Source: Chloroflexota bacterium
Lineage (GTDB): Bacteria > Chloroflexota > Anaerolineae > Anaerolineales > Villigracilaceae
Direction: 5' to 3'
Assembly: GCA_016195815.1 (NCBI GenBank)
Contig: JACPYX010000006.1
Span: forward strand, 1 to 64,000
Length of the DNA: 64,000 nt
Shown here: one piece after another, positions 58,636-64,000 of the stretch
Layout: each line of letters starts with the position of its first letter
Position numbering within the stretch: the first letter of the stretch is position 1
Program-made: the position numbers and the translations under genes
Notes under the pieces: generated by a model
Told to the model about the DNA's origin: nothing
The model's database searches: none
What the model saw: only the letters and a program-made list of their open reading frames with translations

Positions 58636-61047
58636 ATGCCCAGGAAAAAGGGTTCTGTTACGCTTCCTTTATCCCCCGAAGAAATCATCAAAGATTATCG
58701 TTTAGCATACCAATCACGGCAGGCGAGTCTGATTGGCAGACGTGAAGTGTTGAGCGGAAAGGCCAAGTTCGGAATCTTCGGCGACGGCAAGGAACTCGCC
58801 AACCTCGCCATCGCGCGCGCCTTCCGCAAAGGCGACTGGCGCTCCGGCTATTATCGTGACCAGACTTGGATGTTTATGCTGGGTGTAATGAGCATCCAGG
58901 AATTTTTCGCACAACTCTACGCGCACGCCGATCTCGCCGCCGAATCAAACACAGCCGGGCGCGGCATGAACGCGCATTTTGCTTCGCGTTACATCAACGC
59001 CGATGGCTCGTGGAAGAATCAAACCGAGATGTATAACACCTCCGCGGATGTCTCGCCCACCGGCACACAGATGCCGCACGCGGTTGGGCTGGCGTATGCG
59101 TCCGTTGTGTATCGCAAATCGAAAGAGCTTGAGCAGTCCAATCACTTCTCGCGCAACGGCGACGAAGTCACCTTCGTCAGCATCGGCAACGCATCCACTG
59201 CCGAGGGCATGTTCTGGGAATCGGTCAATGCCATCGGTGTTCTGCAAGCGCCGGCGGTTATCACCGTCTACGACGACGGCTACGGTATCTCTGTTCCCAA
59301 TCAATTTCAAATGGTCAAGGAAAATATCTACGCCATTCTCAAAGGTTTCGAGCGCGACGATTGCATGGAGGAGGAGTGCGAGCGCGGCTACGGCCTCTAT
59401 CAAGTGCGCGGCTGGGATTATCCCGCGCTGATCGAAACCTATCAAAAAGCGGGCGAGATCGCGCGCAGGCATCATATTCCGCAATTGATCCATGTGACCG
59501 ATCTGACGCAGCCGCAGGGACATTCAACCTCGGGAAGTCACGAACGATATAAATCTGCGGAGCGGCTCAAGTTCGAGGAAGAATTCGATTGCGTGACGAA
59601 GATGCGCGCATGGATGATAGAAAACCGCGTCAGTTCGGACCCCGAGCTGGCTGCGCTCGAAAAAGCCGACCATGAAACTGTGGAGAGAATCCGCAAAACC
59701 GCGTGGGACGCGTATCTCAACCCGATTCTCGAGGAGCGCGCGCAAGTGATGGACATGTTCGATGAGATCGCGGGGTCTTCGAGTCACGCGTCAGAGTTGA
59801 ATCAGATCAAAGAACGGCTGGCCGCCCTCCCGTCGCCGTTGAGGCGTGATCTTCATTCCGCGGCGCATGAAGCATTGCGAGCCCTGCGCGGCGAAGCGAA
59901 TCCATCCAAGCAGGTTTTGGCCCAATGGAAGAACGAACAGGACGCGGTCAACATCGAACGCTATGGTTCGAATCTTTACAGCCGCGAAGCGTTGAGGGTG
60001 AAAGAAGTCAAGCCGATGTATTCGCCATCTTCGCCAACCGTGATGGGATTTGAAATCATGAACGCTGCTTTTGATGCAATTCTCAAACGCGACCCGCGCG
60101 TGATTGCGTTCGGTGAAGATGTGGGTTTTCTCGGTGACGTGAACCAGGGCTTCAAAGGCATGCAGGAAAAATACGGCGCGCTGCGCGTGACCGATACCGG
60201 CATTCGCGAAGCCACGATTTTGGGGCAGGCGATCGGCATGGCGATGCGCGGGCTGAGGCCGATTTGCGAAATTCAATATCTTGATTATTTGTTGTACGCG
60301 TTGCAGATCATGTCCGATGATCTGGCGACTCTGCACTGGCGCTCCGCAGGCGGACAGTCTGCGCCGGTCATTATTAGAACGCGCGGGCATCGTCTCGAGG
60401 GCATCTGGCATTCGGGTTCGCTGATGTCGGGCATCATCAATCTCGTGCGCGGCGTCAATGTGCTCGTGCCGCGCGACATGACGCGCGCCGCAGGTTTTTA
60501 TAATACGATGTTGAAAACCAATGAGCCTGCGCTGATCGTCGAAGTGTTGAACGGCTATCGCGTCAAAGAGAAATTGCCCGATAACATCGGCGGGATGACC
60601 GCGCCGCTGGGCATGCCTGAAGTCATCCGCGAAGGAAGCGATATCACCATTGTCACTTATGGCGCGTGCTGTCGCATCGCGCTGGACGCGGCGGAGAAAT
60701 TGTCAAAAGCTGGCATTGAAGTTGAAGTCATTGATGTTCAATCCTTATTACCGTTCGATATTCACGGCAGGATTGTCGAGTCGCTCAAGAAGACCAACCG
60801 TGTTGTATTTTTGGATGAAGATGTGCCGGGAGGCGCGTCGGCGTACATGATGCAGGAAGTCATCGAGAAGCAGGGCGGTTATTATCATCTTGATTCCGAG
60901 CCGCGCACGTTATCTGGCACGGCCCATCGTCCCGCGTATGGAAGCGATGGGGATTATTGGAGCAAGCCAAATAGCGAGACGGTTTTTGATATGATATATG
61001 AGATTATGAATGAAGTGGATCCAGCGGCGTATCCGCCGCTTCGTTGA
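58636..61047 (+). CDS. Fused 2-oxoacid dehydrogenase E1 (alpha-beta)
   Basis: E1 decarboxylates a 2-oxoacid with thiamine diphosphate and acylates the E2 lipoyl group. The 803-aa protein joins E1-alpha (1 to about 440) and E1-beta (about 460-803). Alpha has the cofactor segment IGNASTAEGMFWESVNAIG…YDDGYGIS and a GHSTSGSHERYKSAERL loop. Beta begins VMGFEIMNAAFDAILKRDPRVIAFGEDVG with the catalytic-type Glu. The first cofactor motif reads GNA where Asp is expected, a possible change in Mg binding. E2 and E3 follow. Branched-chain 2-oxoacids or pyruvate are both possible substrates. Confidence 0.9.
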   Translation: MPRKKGSVTLPLSPEEIIKDYRLAYQSRQASLIGRREVLSGKAKFGIFGDGKELANLAIARAFRKGDWRSGYYRDQTWMFMLGVMSIQEFFAQLYAHADLAAESNTAGRGMNAHFASRYINADGSWKNQTEMYNTSADVSPTGTQMPHAVGLAYASVVYRKSKELEQSNHFSRNGDEVTFVSIGNASTAEGMFWESVNAIGVLQAPAVITVYDDGYGISVPNQFQMVKENIYAILKGFERDDCMEEECERGYGLYQVRGWDYPALIETYQKAGEIARRHHIPQLIHVTDLTQPQGHSTSGSHERYKSAERLKFEEEFDCVTKMRAWMIENRVSSDPELAALEKADHETVERIRKTAWDAYLNPILEERAQVMDMFDEIAGSSSHASELNQIKERLAALPSPLRRDLHSAAHEALRALRGEANPSKQVLAQWKNEQDAVNIERYGSNLYSREALRVKEVKPMYSPSSPTVMGFEIMNAAFDAILKRDPRVIAFGEDVGFLGDVNQGFKGMQEKYGALRVTDTGIREATILGQAIGMAMRGLRPICEIQYLDYLLYALQIMSDDLATLHWRSAGGQSAPVIIRTRGHRLEGIWHSGSLMSGIINLVRGVNVLVPRDMTRAAGFYNTMLKTNEPALIVEVLNGYRVKEKLPDNIGGMTAPLGMPEVIREGSDITIVTYGACCRIALDAAEKLSKAGIEVEVIDVQSLLPFDIHGRIVESLKKTNRVVFLDEDVPGGASAYMMQEVIEKQGGYYHLDSEPRTLSGTAHRPAYGSDGDYWSKPNSETVFDMIYEIMNEVDPAAYPPLR

Positions 61048-61485
61048 TGGTTGACAGTCGGCAGTTGACAGCAGGAGAGGGCAGATGGAGCAAACTCAAG
61101 AAAAAGTGACTGCGCGCAACTATCGAGATTTAATTGTTTGGCAAAACGCGATCAAACTTGCTAAGGAAATTTACAAACTGACCGAGAAATTTCCAAAACA
61201 TGAAACCTACGCTCTCGCTGACCAAATTCGCCGTGCTGTTGTTTCCGTCCCATCTAATATTGCCGAGGGCCAAGCCCGCAAAACTCCCGCGGATTTTCGA
61301 CGGTTCTTGTACATTGCACTCGGATCATTAGCCGAAGTAGATACACAATTGATTTTGGCTCAAGAGTTCAATTATCTGAGCAAAGAAGACGTGGATGGCA
61401 TGGATGGACAAATTCAAGAATTGCGCAAGAAACTTTATGCGCTCATGAATAGTTTGCCTGCACGTTGACCAACAACTGTCAACCA
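61048..61485. mobile_element. Possible small mobile unit carrying an S23-type gene
   Basis: A perfect 11-bp inverted repeat, tggttgacagt at 61048-61058 and actgtcaacca at 61475-61485, brackets the four-helix-bundle gene. It lies between E1 and E2 of a dehydrogenase operon. The left edge begins directly at the E1 stop codon and includes ttgacagtcggcagttgacag. The right edge includes ccaccaactaccaac. The same words recur inside the E2 gene. No target duplication or transposase is seen; movement would have to be in trans or by another route. This is an inference. Confidence 0.5.
61085..61468 (+). CDS. Four-helix-bundle protein, S23/23S rRNA intervening-sequence family
   Basis: The 127-aa protein has the family opening NYRDLIVWQNAIKLAKEIYKLTEKFP. 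It continues with the conserved LADQIRRAVVSVPSNIAEGQAR and RRFLYIALGSLAEVDTQL blocks; the protein is all-helical. Relatives sit in intervening sequences of 23S rRNA and, as Avd, in diversity-generating retroelements, where Avd binds RNA and reverse transcriptase. Here there is no rRNA, reverse transcriptase or variable repeat. GGAGAGGGCAG precedes the ATG. It is placed between E1 and E2 and flanked by inverted repeats. Confidence 0.92.
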   Translation: MEQTQEKVTARNYRDLIVWQNAIKLAKEIYKLTEKFPKHETYALADQIRRAVVSVPSNIAEGQARKTPADFRRFLYIALGSLAEVDTQLILAQEFNYLSKEDVDGMDGQIQELRKKLYALMNSLPAR

Positions 61486-61509
61486 CCAACTACCAACTGG
61501 AGAAATTTT

Positions 61510-62763
61510 ATGGCAACCAAAGTACTCGTCCCGCTGCTCGGCGAAGGCGTGGAAGAAGTTACCGTTACGAAATGGCTCAAGCAGGAAGGCGAGACGGTCA
61601 AAGAACTCGAGCCTTTGCTCGAAGTCAACACCGATAAAGTGGACACTGAAATCCCCGCGCCCGCGTCAGGGACGGTGTTGAAGATCGTGGCGCAGGAAGG
61701 CGTCCCCGCCAGGGTCGGCGCGGTATTGGCGTTCATCGGCAAGCCGGGAGAGACAGTTGACAGTGGGCAGTCGTCAGTTGTCAGTGAAAAACCTGCTGGA
61801 GCAACTTCCAAAGTCGTAACAGATCAAGGTCAATCGCCAGCGACCAACCTCCAACCACCAACCATCAACCGCCAACCATCCACTGAGATTGGATTCATTT
61901 CCCCTGTGGTTGCGAAGATCGCGGCCGAGCATGGAGTGAACTTATCTCAAGTGCAAGGCACAGGATCGAATGGACGCATTACGAAGAACGATGTGGTGGC
62001 ATTTGTCGAGAATCAGAAGTCGGGGATTGGCGCGTCGGTTGCCAAACCTGCCGATTTGCAACCTGTAAACTTGACACCCATTCTTGACGATCAACTTATC
62101 AAGCATACCGTCATCCGCAAACAGATCGCGGAGCATATGGTTATGTCCAAACACACATCGCCGCACGTGCTGACCGTGATGGAAGCGGACATGAGCAAGG
62201 TCGCCGCTCATCGCGCCGCGAACAAGGACAACTTCGCCCGAGACAGCGTCAATCTCACATTCACGGCCTACTTTATGATGGCGATTGTGGCAGGATTAAA
62301 AGCCCATCCATTGACAAACTCATCGTGGACAGACGAAGGCATTCGCGTTCACAAAGCCGTCAACCTGGGCATGGCAACTTCGCTCGGCGAGGAGGGCCTG
62401 ATCGTGCCGGTCATCAAGAACGCGGACAATCTCTCGCTGTTAGCCATGGCGCGTTCGGTGAATGATTTGGCAAACCGGGCGCGCGCGAAAAAACTTCAGC
62501 CCGATGAAGCGCGCGGCGGCACGTTCACGCTGACCAATCACGGCATCAGCGGCTCGCTGTTCGCCTTCCCGGTCATCAACCAGCCGCAATGCGGTATTCT
62601 CGGCGTCGGTGCGATGCAGAAGCGCGTCGTGGTTATAAACGATGCAATTGCAATAAGGCCGATGGTATATTTGTCGTTCGTGTTCGATCATCGTATTTTA
62701 GATGGGGCCAGCGCGGATGCCTTTCTGATGAAGGTCAAAGAGACACTGGAGAATTGGAGTTAA
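61510..62763 (+). CDS. Dihydrolipoamide acyltransferase (E2)
   Basis: E2 is the core of the dehydrogenase complex. The 417-aa protein has one lipoyl domain (lipoyl Lys in NTDKVDTE, about residues 1-75), an odd linker (81-125), a peripheral subunit-binding domain (FISPVVAKIAAEHGVNLSQVQGTGSNGRITKNDVV) and the catalytic domain ending FDHRILDG with the His and Asp of the acyltransferase site. The start at 61510 has GGAG before it. The linker is encoded by the same oligo-repeats that bracket the S23 gene, replacing the usual Ala/Pro linker. Confidence 0.94.
   Translation: MATKVLVPLLGEGVEEVTVTKWLKQEGETVKELEPLLEVNTDKVDTEIPAPASGTVLKIVAQEGVPARVGAVLAFIGKPGETVDSGQSSVVSEKPAGATSKVVTDQGQSPATNLQPPTINRQPSTEIGFISPVVAKIAAEHGVNLSQVQGTGSNGRITKNDVVAFVENQKSGIGASVAKPADLQPVNLTPILDDQLIKHTVIRKQIAEHMVMSKHTSPHVLTVMEADMSKVAAHRAANKDNFARDSVNLTFTAYFMMAIVAGLKAHPLTNSSWTDEGIRVHKAVNLGMATSLGEEGLIVPVIKNADNLSLLAMARSVNDLANRARAKKLQPDEARGGTFTLTNHGISGSLFAFPVINQPQCGILGVGAMQKRVVVINDAIAIRPMVYLSFVFDHRILDGASADAFLMKVKETLENWS
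61753..61884. repeat. Oligo-repeat unit forming the E2 linker
   Basis: The left part (61753-61786) reads acagttgacagtgggcagtc and so on. The right part (61842-61884) is made of ccaacc/caaccacc words. Left and right parts match the sequences on the left and right of the S23 gene: gttgacagtcggcagt differs by one base from gttgacagtgggcagt, and caaccaccaac is shared. It is read in frame. Confidence 0.7.
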
Positions 62764-62764
62764 G

Positions 62765-63232
62765 ATGGCTGAACAAAAAGATCACGCGGATGTGAAGATT
62801 CCCCCGCCCGTTTTGACGTTGATCCACATTGGAATTGCATATGCGGCGAAATGGCTCATTCCCATCCCGTTTGCGGTTCCGAATATTTTGCGAACCATCG
62901 GCTTGCCGTTGGCCGCCGTCGGCTTTCTGCTGGCCATCGGCGCATTCCTGGAATTCAGGAAGGCAGGCACCACAGTAGACCCGCACGGTCCGGTGAAAAG
63001 CATCGTCATCTCGGGAGTTTATCGTTTTACGCGCAATCCAATCTATTTGGGCTTTCTGCTGGTGTTGATCGGTATTCCGCTCAACAGCGGCACATATTGG
63101 GGAATTCTCCTTGCGCCTGTTTTCATCGTCAGCATCAACAATCTTGTCATTCAGCACGAAGAGGCCTATCTGGAGAAAAAGTTTGGGGATGTTTACGCCG
63201 GTTATAAGTCCCGCGTGAGGCGCTGGATATAA
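62765..63232 (+). CDS. Isoprenylcysteine carboxyl methyltransferase-like membrane protein
   Basis: The 155-aa protein belongs to the ICMT/PEMT-type methyltransferase group, with four to five hydrophobic segments and the conserved end GVYRFTRNPIYLGFLLVLIG…EEAYLEKKFGDVYAGYKSRVRRWI. The RNPxY and EE parts form the SAM/membrane site in the family. It starts one base after the E2 stop, so it is translated with the dehydrogenase genes, but a link to the complex is not known. Substrate is unknown. Confidence 0.88.
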   Translation: MAEQKDHADVKIPPPVLTLIHIGIAYAAKWLIPIPFAVPNILRTIGLPLAAVGFLLAIGAFLEFRKAGTTVDPHGPVKSIVISGVYRFTRNPIYLGFLLVLIGIPLNSGTYWGILLAPVFIVSINNLVIQHEEAYLEKKFGDVYAGYKSRVRRWI

Positions 63233-63255
63233 AGTAAAATTGAAACAACACCAAA

Positions 63256-63327
63256 TGTCATTGCGAGGACGTTCTTCGCCCGAAGCAATCTCCGCTTTCA
63301 ATAATCATTGCTTCGCTCGCAACGACA
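63256..63327. repeat. Dispersed palindromic repeat (GTCRTTGCGAG type), copy 2
   Basis: Outer arms tgtcattgcgag (63256-63267) and ctcgcaacgaca (63316-63327), with inner arms cgaagcaatctc and attgcttcg, match the element at 12046-12153 in shorter form. It lies 15 bases before the E3 start, within the operon. Confidence 0.82.
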
Positions 63328-63342
63328 TCAATAGGAGAAATC

Positions 63343-64000
63343 ATGGCAGAAAATTTTGACGTCATCGTCATCGGCGCCGGGCCGGCCGGATACGTGGCCG
63401 CCATCCGCGCCGCGCAGTTGAAGCAAAAGGTCGCCATTGTGGACAAGCAGTGGCTGGGCGGCGTGTGTTTGAACGTCGGTTGTATTCCGTCCAAGTCATT
63501 GTTGAAGAATGCGGAAGTCGCTCATACTTTGCGCGAACGCGGCAAGGACTTTGGATTTTCATTCGACAATCTCAAACTCGATTATGGCGTGGCCGTCAAA
63601 CGCTCGCGGCAGAATTCGGACCGGCTGACCAAAGGCGTTGGATTTTTGATGAAGAAAAATAACATTGCGGTCTTCATGGGCGAAGCGCATCTTAGCGGAC
63701 CCAAAGCGGTCTCCGTCAAAGATAAGGATGGCAAGCTGACGGATCTCGCCGCTAAAAACATCATCGTGGCGACGGGCGCCAGCGCGGCTGTTCCCGCCGC
63801 GTGGAAAGTGGACGGTGAAAAAGTCGTCACATATCTCGAAGCCATTTTGCAGGAGAAACTCCCGAAATCGGTCATCGTAATCGGCTCTGGCGCGATCGGC
63901 GTGGAATTCGCGACAGTTTGGAGTTCCTACGGAGTGGACGTGACGGTCGTCGAGATGCTGCCGCGCATCGTTCCGCTGGAAGATGAAGAAGTCTCGAAAG
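63343..64000 (+). CDS. lpdA: Dihydrolipoamide dehydrogenase (E3), truncated by the window edge
   Basis: E3 reoxidises the lipoyl group of E2 with FAD and NAD. The 219 residues visible start MAENFDVIVIGAGPAGYVAA (FAD-binding GxGxxG), then GGVCLNVGCIPSKSLL with the redox-active CxxxxC pair, an ATGA-type second FAD motif, and the NAD-binding VIVIGSGAIGVEFA. The frame is open to the end of the window. AGGAGAAATC precedes the ATG. It completes the E1-E2-E3 set. Confidence 0.97.
   Translation, partial: MAENFDVIVIGAGPAGYVAAIRAAQLKQKVAIVDKQWLGGVCLNVGCIPSKSLLKNAEVAHTLRERGKDFGFSFDNLKLDYGVAVKRSRQNSDRLTKGVGFLMKKNNIAVFMGEAHLSGPKAVSVKDKDGKLTDLAAKNIIVATGASAAVPAAWKVDGEKVVTYLEAILQEKLPKSVIVIGSGAIGVEFATVWSSYGVDVTVVEMLPRIVPLEDEEVSK

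Noticed and set aside
61085-61468. A diversity-generating retroelement (Avd-type protein)
   Set aside because: There is no reverse transcriptase, template repeat or variable repeat around the gene.

Overview
The window looks like chromosomal DNA from a Chloroflexota bacterium, most likely class Anaerolineae. This is inferred from gene content and style, not from a database search. The pointers are an FMN-riboswitch-controlled NMT1-like ABC transporter (the RibXY arrangement known from Chloroflexus), a SpoVS homologue in a gene set with no other sporulation genes, many surface proteins with Thr/Pro linkers, a fused E1 alpha/beta dehydrogenase, and several genes whose -10 box lies only 6-8 nt before the start codon (leaderless type). 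No rRNA, tRNA, CRISPR array, phage or transposase gene was recognised.

Left third (1-17.5 kb, nearly all minus strand). A riboflavin-type ABC transporter (permease, binding lipoprotein, ATPase) lies behind an FMN riboswitch. valS follows behind a T-box leader. Next is an eight-gene cobamide salvage and remodelling operon (btuF-btuC-cobO-cobT-cobS-cbiR-cobU-btuD) behind a cobalamin riboswitch whose promoter sits inside the end of the upstream gene. Upstream of that are a GT87-like membrane protein and two tandem NAD(P)-binding/DUF2867 paralogues. The cobamide operon has uptake, lower-ligand removal (CbiR), adenosylation and nucleotide-loop rebuilding, but no corrin-ring genes, so it implies scavenging and remodelling of external corrinoids.

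Middle (17.6-46 kb, mixed strands). This holds comEC with a decayed metallo-beta-lactamase domain, a lone Flp pilin, a peptidase S51 homologue, a membrane diguanylate cyclase, msrPQ, a deoxynucleoside kinase, a lamin-tail surface protein, spoVS, a papain-like orphan, an aminotransferase, malic enzyme, moaA, a PIN-TRAM protein, cysS, a beta-helix surface protein behind a probable c-di-GMP-I riboswitch, plsY, a VWA/FHA-PP2C pair, guaA and xpt.

Right third (46-64 kb). maf, a class B PBP, rsgA and holB are followed by a glycosyltransferase cluster with overlapping genes and a C39/SH3 protein. A SpeD-family gene comes next. The window ends with a 2-oxoacid dehydrogenase operon: fused E1, an inserted S23-type four-helix-bundle gene, E2, an ICMT-like methyltransferase, and an E3 truncated by the window edge.

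The most unusual thread is a set of short palindromic or oligo-repeat sequences. They lie between genes and also in frame inside genes (valS twice, the E2 linker, a GT4 glycosyltransferase, the signal peptide of the FHA protein). A perfect 11-bp inverted repeat of the same kind brackets the four-helix-bundle gene inside the dehydrogenase operon.
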